Positions 37,785 to 47,600 of a stretch of DNA of 64,000 nt are shown one piece after another. Source of the stretch: Clostridium sp. OF09-36 (GTDB taxonomy: Bacteria; Bacillota; Clostridia; Lachnospirales; Lachnospiraceae); NCBI RefSeq assembly GCF_003481985.1, contig NZ_QUMD01000002.1:248001-312000 (forward strand), given 5' to 3'. Under the pieces are notes generated by a model that ran no database searches, had not been told where the DNA came from, and saw only the letters and a list, made by a program, of their open reading frames with translations. A program made the position numbers and the translations under genes. Position 1 is the first letter of the stretch. Each line of letters opens with the position of its first letter.

Positions 37785-38177
37785 TTAAGAAATATCCCGA
37801 AGTTTCACTTAATAACCTCTCTTTCCATTATTTTGTTTTTCGCTTTTTCGTTAAATTGCTATGGGCCTCTGCCTTTCATTGGAATCTCCCTCCTTCGATT
37901 ACATCTATGTAAACTCGTTAAGAGATTTTCTACTGGTAAATTTTAATAACCCATTGGACCGCCCTCCATGTTCTGAAGATTTTTGTTTTTTCTCTTCGTT
38001 TCTTCTTTTGTTTTTTCCTCTCTTGTTTTTTGTTGTCTTCATTGTACTTCATTAAGTACAATTTGTCAAGCATTATTTCAAAATATTTTTCTATTTTTCT
38101 TGTATTTTCTGAATATATTATTTCTATTATTTGTATTTTTGATACAATTCGGTCTTTCCCAATTGAGACTTTCTTTC
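37785..38177. other. AT-rich gene-free stretch
   Basis: Very T-rich on the plus strand; no gene with a ribosome site, no RNA family and no repeat recognised. Confidence 0.5.
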
Positions 38178-39071
38178 CTATGCTTCCGTCTGGTCCCGCG
38201 GAATCAGTTGTCCGGCATACTGTGGGCACTCTTGTACCCTTCGCATGCCATCCCGGTAATGGAGCTGTTTTTCTTCATACATCAGACGTTCCGCTTTGTG
38301 GATCAACTCATCTGCACTGACGGTTCCATCGTTCCAGAGGTAACCGAAGGCAGCCAATTCCTTTTCCTGATGCATCAGCCGTTCTTTCAGTCTCTCAGCC
38401 TGTTTTATAAATTCCTTCCGGTCTATATCTGGGCAAAGCACCACAAATTCATCTCCGCTGATCCGGAAAAGCTGCTCTTTTGCAAAATATTCCCTGCACA
38501 CTTCTGCCAGGTGCTTTAAGGCACGGTCTCCATATTCATGGCCAAAGGTATCGTTCAGATACTTTAAGCCATTAAGATCTGCGAAGGCAACCCCAAGTGA
38601 CTTGCCTGTTTTTTTCATCAGACTTTTGAGACTTTGAATGTAGGATGTGTTATTCCGGATCCCGGTCAGCTGATCCAAATAACAAAGCCGTAACAGATAC
38701 TCCTGCTTCTCTTGTTTTCCAATCTCAGCAGCAAGAACCTGGGCAACCTCTGCCACTAGCTCCGGATCACGGTTTTTTAACCGGGCATGCCTGATCTGCA
38801 GAATTCCGTAACAGTTTTCCCCGTACTGCACGGCTGCCGTAATCAGTTCTCGCTGCTTGTCCTCTGGTGTATTTTCCCCAGTGACAGTCTCCGGCTCTTC
38901 ACATTCCAGAAAAACAGCCCGGTCTGCGTGATAATACTGCTGCAAAAGCTCCAGAACCTGCACAAGAGCCTTCCGGCAATCTTCTGCCAAAGCCAGCAGC
39001 TTCATGCACGCACTTTTTGTGCTGGCCGCCAGTAAGGCACCAGACTGCTCCATCCCCTTTTCGTCAACCAT
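38178..39071 (-). CDS. GGDEF-domain protein (probable diguanylate cyclase)
   Basis: About 297 residues. The N-terminal half is a GAF-like or uncharacterised sensor region (YYHADRAVFLECEE; YGILQIRHARLKN) without membrane segments; the C-terminal GGDEF domain has LDQLTGIRN, FADLNGLKYLNDTFGHEYGD and the active-site loop RISGDEFVV (SGDEF instead of GGDEF, a common functional variant). It would make cyclic di-GMP. The ATG at 39071 follows GGGAG by seven bases. Transcribed divergently from the XRE regulator. Confidence 0.85.
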   Translation of the reverse strand: MVDEKGMEQSGALLAASTKSACMKLLALAEDCRKALVQVLELLQQYYHADRAVFLECEEPETVTGENTPEDKQRELITAAVQYGENCYGILQIRHARLKNRDPELVAEVAQVLAAEIGKQEKQEYLLRLCYLDQLTGIRNNTSYIQSLKSLMKKTGKSLGVAFADLNGLKYLNDTFGHEYGDRALKHLAEVCREYFAKEQLFRISGDEFVVLCPDIDRKEFIKQAERLKERLMHQEKELAAFGYLWNDGTVSADELIHKAERLMYEEKQLHYRDGMRRVQECPQYAGQLIPRDQTEA

Positions 39072-39104
39072 AACCATACTCCCTTTGTACCTAATTTAGT
39101 CTCA

Positions 39105-39150
39105 TTATAACATCTATAGATATAATCATCAATTGTTATAGATGTAATTT
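39105..39150. promoter_or_regulatory. Candidate operator between GGDEF and XRE genes
   Basis: ACATCTATA and TATAGATGT form an inverted repeat around 21 bases in the divergent intergenic region, overlapping probable -10 boxes (TATAAT) for the minus-strand gene. The XRE protein may bind here. Confidence 0.4.
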
Positions 39151-39201
39151 TTTCACCTTAAATTTGTTATCCTATCTCTATAGTTTATAGGGAGTACACA
39201 C

Positions 39202-39501
39202 ATGGATATTGGTAAGAGAATCAGCTTTTTCAGAAATGCAAAGCAATATAGTGTAAACCGTCTTGCGACAATGGCAGGCATATCCCAGAGTTATCTGAGG
39301 GATGTGGAATTAGGAAAAAAGAACCCCACAGTAGAGGTTCTTTCTTATGTATGTGAAGCACTGGACATTTCCCTGCGAGACTTTTTTGATGACTCCCTCG
39401 AGCTTCACCTCCGGCAGGATCCGCTTCTGGCCCGGATCTACCAGATGAGTCCGAAACAGAGGGCTGCACTTCTTCAGTTTTTAGATTGTATGGATGAGTA
39501 A
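39202..39501 (+). CDS. XRE-family transcriptional regulator
   Basis: 99 residues: an HTH_3 domain at about 1-62 (GKRISFFRNAKQYSVNRLATMAGISQSYLRDVELGKKNP) and a short helical tail. GGGAG lies seven bases before the ATG. Probably represses itself and perhaps the divergent GGDEF gene. The tail is too short for a ligand domain. Confidence 0.9.
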   Translation: MDIGKRISFFRNAKQYSVNRLATMAGISQSYLRDVELGKKNPTVEVLSYVCEALDISLRDFFDDSLELHLRQDPLLARIYQMSPKQRAALLQFLDCMDE

Positions 39502-39522
39502 TTCCGATTTTTTGAAAAGAGA

Positions 39523-40313
39523 TCACTCCGCCGCAGGCACTACATGCAGGGAGACACCAGTCTGCTTCACCGCCTCTTTGATCTGCTCATCAACTGCCGA
39601 ATCCGTAATGATATCATCCACCTCATTTAAGACACAAAGCTTTACGAGACTGGCTTTTCCAAACTTTCCGGAATCAGCCAGCACCACGGTCCTGTCTGCG
39701 ATCTGGCACATCTGTTTCTGCACTCTCGCCTCACTTAATCCCTGATCTGTCAGCCCGACCTGCGGATGCACTCCGCTCACTGACATAAACAGGATATCGA
39801 GATGAAGGCTCTCCAATGTCTGGGAAAAATCATTTCCCAGTGATAATTCTTTTTTATCCAAAATTCCCCCCACCAGAATCACGGTGAATCCAGGCATTCA
39901 GACAGGATCACGGCATTCTGGATAGAGTTGGTCACTACAGTCAGACTAGTGAATCTGCGTGCCAGTTCCTTTGCCATAACAAGACTTGTGCTTCCATAAT
40001 CCAGTCCGACTGCCTGGTTTTCTCTGACAAACTCTGCTGCATAGGCAGCAATCGCAGCTTTTTCTTTCATATGGCTGGTATTTCTATCCTCTAAAGAAAT
40101 ATAGTCTTCTTTCTGAACCTGCATCTGTTTTCCGGATACCGGAAGCGCACCACCATGTACGCGCTTTAACTTTCCCTGCTTTTCCAACGCATCCATATCT
40201 TTCCGGACTGTCTCCGAAGAAACCTTCATTTCCTTTACAAGCTCCGCATTATGTACAATGCCATTCTTATTTAATAATTCCAGAATCCGGTCATACCGCT
40301 GTTGCGCCAGCAT
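39523..40313 (-). CDS. DeoR-family transcriptional regulator (frameshifted)
   Basis: About 263 residues after one C is restored near 39894 (GAATGCC|TGG). N-terminal HTH: QQRYDRILELLNKNGIV...SSETVRKDMDALEKQGKLKRVHGGA. The C-terminal DeoR sensor (DYGSTSLVMAKEL, then VILVGGILDKKELS, LADSGKFGK) binds sugar phosphates. It is divergent from an MFS transporter and sugar isomerase operon, which it probably controls. Confidence 0.9.
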
Positions 40314-40617
40314 AAATATTCCTCCTATTTGCAGCCTTTTTCACTTAACTTCCATTATAACGTATTCTTTTGCATTCTCCTAGCACCTTTTTCTTTTCCA
40401 AAATCTTCTTTTCCCCATTATATCAATATTTATCCTGTTTTTCACCAGTATTTTCAACAAATCCCAACCTTATTTTTGGGTATTTCGTTGATTTTCTGTG
40501 TTTTATTGTGTTTTGTATTGATTTCCCAATAAAAACCAGATATACTAAAAAGCGAATCAAGGAATGCCGGGCAATTCAAAAAACTGCAGTACTGATATTA
40601 AGGAAGGAGAAAAAGTT
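40314..40617. other. Divergent promoter region of deoR-type and MFS genes
   Basis: AT-rich, with no gene. Direct repeats TGTGTTTTAT/TGTGTTTTGT at about 40498-40517 precede the MFS promoter and could be the DeoR operator. Confidence 0.45.
40518..40546 (+). promoter_or_regulatory. Sigma-70-type promoter of MFS-isomerase operon
   Basis: TTGATT, 17-base spacer, TATACT, about 70 bases before the MFS start codon. Confidence 0.75.
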
Positions 40618-41925
40618 ATGAGTAATGAAATGAAACAAAAAGCTATGAAAGCAGTTCCAAACCGTTGGTTTGTCTTCTGCATTCTGACTCTTTCAGGAGG
40701 CATCGCTTTTAAGCTTTCTTCTATGAAAGATATGTTCTATGTTCCCATGCAGCAATTTATGGGACTCACAAACACGCAGATTGGCGGTGCATTAAGCGCA
40801 TACGGCATTGTTCAGACCATTGGCCTGATCTTCGGAATCTATATCTGTGATATGTTCAGCAAAAAATATATGATCGGTGGCTCCCTGATCGGTCTTGGTG
40901 CCGTTGGCGTTTACCTTTCCACTTTCCCTGGATACTGGGGATTCCTGATCGCATTCGGCGTTATGGCTATTTTAGGAGAAGTAACCTACTGGCCAGTTCT
41001 TTTAAAAGCAATCCGGCTGCTGGGCGATGAAAAAACACAGGGACGGATGTTTGGTTTTCTGGAAATGGGACGCGGCATTGTAGATGTGATCATCGCATCC
41101 AGTGCACTGGCAATCTTTAAAGCTATGGGGGAAGGTGCTCCAGCCTTAAGAGGTGGTCTGTTATTCTTATCCGCAGTTACCGCAACTGCCGGCGTCCTCT
41201 GTCTGATTTTCGTGCCAAACGATGAAAAACGTACCGATAAAAACGGAAATGAGCAGAACCGTGCACAGGCCGCTTTCGGCGGTATGATCCAGGCATTGAA
41301 AAATATTGATATCTGGGCTGTTGCACTCAATGGATTTGTTGTATACTGCATTTACTGCGGACTGACCTATTTCATTCCGTTTTTAAACCAGATTTACATG
41401 CTCCCAGCTACTGCTGTCGGCATGTACGGCATCATCAACCAGTACGGACTGAAGATGGTAGGTGGACCGATCGGCGGCTTTATGTCCGATAAAGTACATA
41501 AATCTGCTGCAAAACATATCCGTGTCGGTTTTCTGGTCTGCACCATCGCAATGGCCGCTTTCCTGATGGTTCCTCATGAAGCACTTGGCCAGAACGGAAA
41601 CTGGATTCTCGGTGCTGCCTGCACGCTTGGCTTTGGTGCGATCGTATTCACCATGCGTGCAGTCTTCTTTGCTCCTATGGATGAAGTCAAGGTACCTGCA
41701 GAAATTACCGGTGCGGCCATGAGCCTTGCTTCCCTGGTCATTTATCTGCCAAACGCATTCGCTTACGTGATGTACGGAAGTTTTCTTGACCGCTACCCTG
41801 GCATGACTGGATTCCGTATCATTTTCAGCGTTATGATCGGATGGGCTGTGATCGGACTATTTGTTTCCACATTCCTCATCCACCGCATCAAAAAACATCA
41901 GGCTTCCAAAACAAATGAGAACTAG
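40618..41925 (+). CDS. MFS transporter
   Basis: 435 residues with about 12 membrane helices in two six-helix halves and a cytoplasmic loop around NDEKRTDKNGNEQNRAQ. Major facilitator proteins move small solutes by uniport or proton coupling. AAGGAAGGAG precedes this ATG, so I exclude the 18-residue extension. Twelve bases before an isomerase/epimerase gene and divergent from a DeoR regulator: a sugar or sugar acid is the likely cargo. Confidence 0.88.
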   Translation: MSNEMKQKAMKAVPNRWFVFCILTLSGGIAFKLSSMKDMFYVPMQQFMGLTNTQIGGALSAYGIVQTIGLIFGIYICDMFSKKYMIGGSLIGLGAVGVYLSTFPGYWGFLIAFGVMAILGEVTYWPVLLKAIRLLGDEKTQGRMFGFLEMGRGIVDVIIASSALAIFKAMGEGAPALRGGLLFLSAVTATAGVLCLIFVPNDEKRTDKNGNEQNRAQAAFGGMIQALKNIDIWAVALNGFVVYCIYCGLTYFIPFLNQIYMLPATAVGMYGIINQYGLKMVGGPIGGFMSDKVHKSAAKHIRVGFLVCTIAMAAFLMVPHEALGQNGNWILGAACTLGFGAIVFTMRAVFFAPMDEVKVPAEITGAAMSLASLVIYLPNAFAYVMYGSFLDRYPGMTGFRIIFSVMIGWAVIGLFVSTFLIHRIKKHQASKTNEN

Positions 41926-41937
41926 GAGAAAGAATCT

Positions 41938-42984
41938 ATGATAAAAATCGGTCTTGATACAGAAAGTCTTCATCTTTGGTTTCAGAACAAGAGAATGGAT
42001 ATTTTCGGTTTTATCGAAAAAGCACATGAATTAGGATTCGATGGTGTTATGATCAACATTCTGAAGGATTATAACCTGGACCCGGAATGGGGAACCCTGG
42101 AAAGTAATGATCCGGAACACCTGAAAAAGGTACGGGAATTGCTGGAATCCTACCATATGTATGTGGAACTGGCTACCAAAGGAATCACTAGAGAACATCT
42201 TCTTAAAGTCCTGGATGTTGCAGAAGCCCTGGGAGCAGATATCATCCGCACCTACATTCCCATTACCTTAAATCCGCTCGCCTCACGCACTACCGGCGGA
42301 GAAGGGAAATACGACCAGGCAAAGGTACGCGGTGACTTCGATCCAGTTGTATTTGATGAAGCCGCCATGACACTTTGCCAGATCATCCCTGAGCTGAAAA
42401 AGCGCCGCATCCGCCTGGCTTTGGAAAACCATGAATATGAAACTTCCGAAGAACTGGTTCAGGTTATGAAAAAGCTGAACACGCCATGGATCGGTCTTCA
42501 TTATGATTTTGGTAATTCCATGATGGCCTGGGAAGACCCGGCGCAGGCTGCAAGGAACATGGCGCCATATACCATCACAACACACTTTAAAGATCACATC
42601 GTCATCCCCTATCCGGATGATCCATACGGTTATGTCGTATGCGGTATCCCGGTTGGAAAAGGAAATATGGATCTAAAGCATCTGCTTCAGATCATTCTGG
42701 ATAATTCTTCCATCACCCGGCTGAATCTGGAAATGTGCTACCCATACTGTGCACAATTTAAGCGTACTCCCGGCACCGGAGGTATTTCGCAGGTCGGCGA
42801 AGGCTGTTTTAAGGTAGAACCACCTCTTTTCGACCCGGAAACCGTTAAACCTGGAGATTACTACTATCCGCAGGAGATTTCCGAAGAATTACTGGAACAA
42901 TGTCTGAAGCTTCAGATGGATGGCGTTATGCACAGCGCTGCTTACACCAGAAAGCTGTGTGAAGAATACCGGAATCAATCATAA
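41938..42984 (+). CDS. Sugar phosphate isomerase/epimerase family protein
   Basis: 348 residues with an AP-endonuclease 2-like TIM barrel. Metal-binding pattern: Glu in RLALENHEYE, Asp in GLHYDFGN, His in TTHFKDH, Glu in LNLEMCYP. These enzymes interconvert keto sugars or related compounds using a divalent metal. It forms an operon with the MFS transporter; GGAGAAAG precedes the ATG. Confidence 0.88.
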   Translation: MIKIGLDTESLHLWFQNKRMDIFGFIEKAHELGFDGVMINILKDYNLDPEWGTLESNDPEHLKKVRELLESYHMYVELATKGITREHLLKVLDVAEALGADIIRTYIPITLNPLASRTTGGEGKYDQAKVRGDFDPVVFDEAAMTLCQIIPELKKRRIRLALENHEYETSEELVQVMKKLNTPWIGLHYDFGNSMMAWEDPAQAARNMAPYTITTHFKDHIVIPYPDDPYGYVVCGIPVGKGNMDLKHLLQIILDNSSITRLNLEMCYPYCAQFKRTPGTGGISQVGEGCFKVEPPLFDPETVKPGDYYYPQEISEELLEQCLKLQMDGVMHSAAYTRKLCEEYRNQS

Positions 42985-43297
42985 GCAAATACTACGCTGC
43001 AGTGCCAAAACAGATCCGTCGTTTCCCTACATTTTAAAGAAGACGTTACTGGAGCCATGGAAGCAAAATTTCTTATGTCCACAGGTAAAACGATATTCCG
43101 ATGAATTCTAGCACAAAAAAGAATGTGCCTTGGCACATTCTCGCGCCGAGGCGCGGTTGCTTCAGCAACCATCTACCTTTGCGCCGAGTGCGCTTCCTCG
43201 CGGAGCATTTTTATATGATAGGACGCAATTTCCTATCATATAAAAAAAGAGCTGACTGACAGCTCTTTTTTCATACATTACGCGAACAGTAACGGCT
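42985..43297. other. Intergenic region with several hairpins
   Basis: No gene. Holds GAATGTGCC/GGCACATTC (about 43121-43140), two long terminator stems (43212-43271) and a partial dispersed palindrome TTACGCGAACAGTAAC (43278-43293). Confidence 0.6.
43212..43271. terminator. Tandem terminators between convergent genes
   Basis: First stem TATATGATAGGA/TCCTATCATATA; second AAAAAAGAGCT/AGCTCTTTTTT with T-runs on both strands. They serve the isomerase on the plus strand and the acylphosphatase on the minus strand. Confidence 0.85.
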
Positions 43298-43567
43298 TCA
43301 CCGCACCGTAAAACCGCTCTCCTCCTCCAGAGGAATGATTTCTGTGTCGATCCATTCGATCGTGATAAACTGATTGTGATTGAGTCCGACCAGAAGCTTA
43401 TTGATCATGTATTCACTTCCCTGGATTTCCAGAAGCACAGTTCCGTCATATTCATTGCGCACCCATCCGGTCAGCCCCAGGGACTGTGCGAGGTATTTTG
43501 CGGTGTAGCGGAAGCCCACGCCCTGAACCCGTCCACGGAAAACAATTCTTTTTCTTACGTCTGCCAT
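43298..43567 (-). CDS. Acylphosphatase
   Basis: 89 residues. The active-site motif VQGVGFRYTAKYLAQSLG contains the catalytic Arg, and the catalytic Asn is in GWVRNEYDGTVLLEIQG. It hydrolyses acyl phosphates. The ATG at 43567 is seven bases after GGAG; 43573 is an alternative start. Confidence 0.93.
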   Translation of the reverse strand: MADVRKRIVFRGRVQGVGFRYTAKYLAQSLGLTGWVRNEYDGTVLLEIQGSEYMINKLLVGLNHNQFITIEWIDTEIIPLEEESGFTVR

Positions 43568-43679
43568 GTGCATTCTCCATCCTTTCATCAGATATACACC
43601 ATTAATCAAAAACAGGCATATCCACCAATATACCACTCATGATCATTCATTCTGGTTTTCCACCGCATACCATCCGTCA

Positions 43680-44252
43680 TTACAAAGCAAACTGCTTCAA
43701 CATCTCTCGTCTTTCCCGGTAATCCGGGCAGTAGCGCTCTACTTCCGCCCAGAATTCCTTCGAATGATCCATATGCCGCCGGTGTGCCAGTTCATGGATC
43801 ACCACATAGTCCAGAAGCTCTTCGGGCAAAAATGCAAGCTGGTAATTAAAATTGACATTTCCTTTTGCGCTGCAGCTTCCCCAGCGGGTTTTCTGGTTTT
43901 TCACGGTGACCCAGCCTACTGTCACGCCTATGATCTCACAGTAATGCCGCACCCGTTTTCCAATCTTCAGCTGGATCTTCATCCGGTCTGTTTTTGATAA
44001 GGACTCTAACGGAGGGGCTGGTGTTGCCTTCCTGTTTTCCTCCCGCTGCGCTGCGATCTGCGTTTTTTTCAGAATCCATTCCCGGTGCGTTTCCACAAAC
44101 TGCTTCAGTTCCCGGTCCGGGAGACGGGCCGGGATCCTTGCCAGAACCGTATTCTGGTCACGCACCTCAAGACCAAGACTTTTCCTTGCGGAGCGGATGA
44201 CCAGAATGTGGATTTCCTGATCATTTTCCTGTAGATTCAATTCCTGTATCAT
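43680..44252 (-). CDS. YgjP-like zinc metallopeptidase (DUF45/M48-type)
   Basis: 190 residues. The zinc site VIHELAHRRHMDHSKEFW gives two His, the catalytic Glu and a third His; KTRWGSCS upstream is the other DUF45 signature. No membrane segment. The substrate is not known. The start at MIQELNLQEN has weak support; an in-frame extension to 44294 is possible. Confidence 0.88.
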   Translation of the reverse strand: MIQELNLQENDQEIHILVIRSARKSLGLEVRDQNTVLARIPARLPDRELKQFVETHREWILKKTQIAAQREENRKATPAPPLESLSKTDRMKIQLKIGKRVRHYCEIIGVTVGWVTVKNQKTRWGSCSAKGNVNFNYQLAFLPEELLDYVVIHELAHRRHMDHSKEFWAEVERYCPDYRERREMLKQFAL

Positions 44253-44314
44253 GGTTATGCTTCCTGTTTCTGATTTTTGTATAATTCCGTGCATACAATT
44301 GTTTCCAATTTTGG

Positions 44315-44629
44315 TCAGCCCAGTACCCGGTGCAGGGTCTCCCTGAGCTTTTCCACCTCGACCGGCTTTGACAGATGCGCATTCATGCCGCTTGCAAGCG
44401 AGCTCTGGATATCCTCCTCAAACGCATTGGCACTTACTGCGATGATCGAGATGGTCTGGCTGTCTTTGCGGTTTGTCATGCGGATCGCATGGGCCGCCTC
44501 CAGTCCATTCATGACTGGCATCATGATATCCATGTTAAGTTCATTATCCTCTGCCACAAGAATCCGCATTCCTGCATAATGCTCTGGTGAAATAACTTTC
44601 TTTTCAGATTTTTCCTCGTTTCTCTCCAC
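44315..44629 (-). pseudogene. Receiver-domain remnant with internal deletion
   Basis: A two-component receiver that lost its middle: MRILVAEDNELN (acidic pocket, beta-1) runs straight into MDIMMPVMNGLEAAHAIR (phospho-Asp strand), so about 35-40 residues (alpha-1 to alpha-2) are missing. The rest (VSANAFEED, HLSKPVE) is typical of receivers at the C-terminus of hybrid histidine kinases. The sequence context ATGGANATC at both edges suggests deletion between short direct repeats. No kinase remains nearby. Confidence 0.8.
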
Positions 44630-44684
44630 CGGCTGGCTTGTGTTTCCGTATCTACAGAGATTTACTGTGCGATATTGTTATTTT

Positions 44685-47600
44685 TTACTTGCGGAATGCT
44701 GCTACCAGTGCCTCGGCATCATCGTAATTCTGTGCCTTCAGCTCACTGATGAACCAGTCATCGATTCCGTCTACTGCATTTTTGAAGGAATCGATATCCA
44801 GATCTGCATACGGGGTGATGGTCACGCCGTTTTTGCTACTCCAGCGGCTCATGATCTCTTCGTCTCCGGCACGGTTGATCTCACGCTCGTAGCGGGTGGC
44901 TAAGGCACCGCACTCGTCGATGACAGCCTGCTGCTCCGGAGTCAGCTTGTCGTAGATTTCCTGGTTGATGCAGAAGAACAGGCAGTCGTAGTTTGCGTTC
45001 CATAAGGAGCAGTACGGCTGTACTTCCTGTACGCTTGCTGCGTCAATTGCCGGAAGCGGATTCTCCTGGCCTTCTACAGTCTTCTGCTGCAGGGCCGTGT
45101 AGGTCTCGGACCAGTTCATATTGGTGGCGTCTGCGCCCCATCTCTTGTAGCACTCCATCAGCAGGTTGCTTCCTGCTACACGGATTTTTAAGTTCTTCAT
45201 GTCATCCACGGACTTGATCTCGCGGACACTGTTAGTCAGTTCACGGAAACCATTCTCCGCGATGCCCATGCAGTGCAGGCCATACTCGCTTAAAATGTCT
45301 TTTAACATCTCACCGGCCTCACCGTCCAGCATGGCGTCTGCATCCTCAACGGAATCAAACAGATATGGAAGGGATACCACGTTAAAGCGCGGGTCAAACG
45401 CAGAGTAAATCAGGTTGCTGTGCATGGAAATCTGAACCGGATCCCCATCGATCAGAGCCTGGATCCCCTCAGACTGGTTTCCGTTGGTCAGCTGGTCTGC
45501 CGCGTATACATTCACCTTGATCTTTCCGCCGGTTGCTTTTTCAACGAGCTCGCCGAACTTGCGTCCGCCCTCGGCCCAGGTACTGGTCTCGGTGGTGGAA
45601 CAGGTAAAGTTCCAGGTCTGCTCTTTCCATCCAAGATTACTGTGATCCTCTACGGAATCCGCACCGATGCTGCTGTCTGATTTCTCGGTAAAGACTGCGA
45701 TCAGGTCTGCTGCATCTTTGTAGCCCTGATTCTCCAGCTCTTTCTGATACCACTCAGCTACGCCGGAAACAGCATTTTTGAAGGAATCTACATCCATATC
45801 CTCGTATTTGGTAATGGTAACGCCGTTGGTGTTCTGCCAGCGGTCCATGATCTCCTCATCACCGGCACGGTTGATGTAACGCTCATAATCAACCGCCTTC
45901 TGGCCTGCCTCATCGACCACTGCCTGCTGCTCCGGTGTCAGAGCATCATAAATCTTCTGGTTGATGCAGAAGAACAGACAGTCATAATTTGCGTTCCATA
46001 AAGAACAGTATGGCTGTACCTCCTGAACGCTTGCCGCGTCAATTGCCGGAAGCGGATTTTCCTGTCCGTCTACGGTCTTTTGCTGCAGCGCGGTATAGGT
46101 CTCGGACCAGTTCATATTCGTGGCATCTGCGCCCCATCTCTTATAGCACTCCATGAGCAGGTTGCTTCCTGCAACACGGACCTTTAAGTTTTTCATATCA
46201 TCCACGGATCTGATCTCGCGGACGCTGTTGGTCAGCTGGCGGAAGCCGTTCTCTGCAATACCCATGCAGTGCAAGTCATACTCAGCTAAGATGTCTTTTA
46301 ACATATCACCGGCTCTGCCGTCTAACATGGCGTCGGCCTCCTCTACGGAGCTGAAAAGATATGGCAGGGATACCACGTTAAAGCGCGGGTCAAACGCAGA
46401 GTAGATCAGATTGCTGTGCATGGAGATCTGAACCGGATCCCCATTCATCAGCGCCTGGATTCCCTCGGACTGGTTTCCGTTAGTCAGCTGGTCTGCTGCG
46501 TATACATTGACCTTGATCTTGCCTCCGGTTGCCTTTTCCATGAGCTCGCCGAACTTGCGTCCACCCTCAGCCCAGGTACTGGTCTCGGTGGTAGAACAGG
46601 TGAAGTTCCAGGTCTGCTCTTTCCAGTCTAAGTCACTGTAATCGCCAATGGTGTCGAAGTCTGCGCTTCCACCATCCACGGCTGTGCTCTGATCACTGTC
46701 TGCCGAAGCAGTAACTGCCCCGCTGTAGGAATCCCCGGCCAATGCCTTCGGCAGGAAAGTGGACACAACCGGCACATAGGTGATCAGAAGCAGGACAATC
46801 ACGGATGCGCCGATCATCGGCATAACTGCACGGGAAATCTTCGGAATATCGACCTCCATACCCTTTTTCAGCTTGACAGAAATTGCAACGAATAAGTTTA
46901 CGCCAACCGGCGGGGTTACCTGTCCGATCGCCAGGTTTACGGTTGCCACGATACCAAATGCAACGACATCGTATCCGAGTGCCTTACATACCGGCAGCAT
47001 GATCGGGATAAAGATGTACATCGCAGAGTTTGCATCGATAAAGCAGCCTGCGATCAGGAAGATCACGTTCACGATCAGAAGGAAGGTGAACTGGTTGTGT
47101 GCAATGCTTCCAAGCAGGTCGGATGCCGCCTGTGCGATACCAAACTTGGTACATACAAAAGAGAACAGAGACGCACTGGCTACGATCAGCATGATGCCGC
47201 CGGTGGTCTTTCCGGATTCTACCAAAAGTCCTCTTAAATCCTTAAAGGTAACTTCCTTATAAATGAAAATACCAACAAACAGACCGTATACAACAGAAAC
47301 AGCTGCTGCCTCAGTCGGGGTAAAGATACCGCCGTAAATACCACCCAGGATGATGACCGGCATCAGCAGACCCCAGAATGCATCCTTAAATGCTTCCCAG
47401 CGCTCCTTGCCGCTTGCACGTTTCTGGCTGGACTGGATGTTATTTTTGCGCGCCTCGATCATAACCACGATGACCAGAGCCACACCCATTAAGATACCCG
47501 GAACGATACCTGCAGTAAACATATCTGCGATGGAAACGCCGGTGATGGATGCATATACCACGAATGCGATACTCGGTGGAATGACGATCGCGATGGAGCT

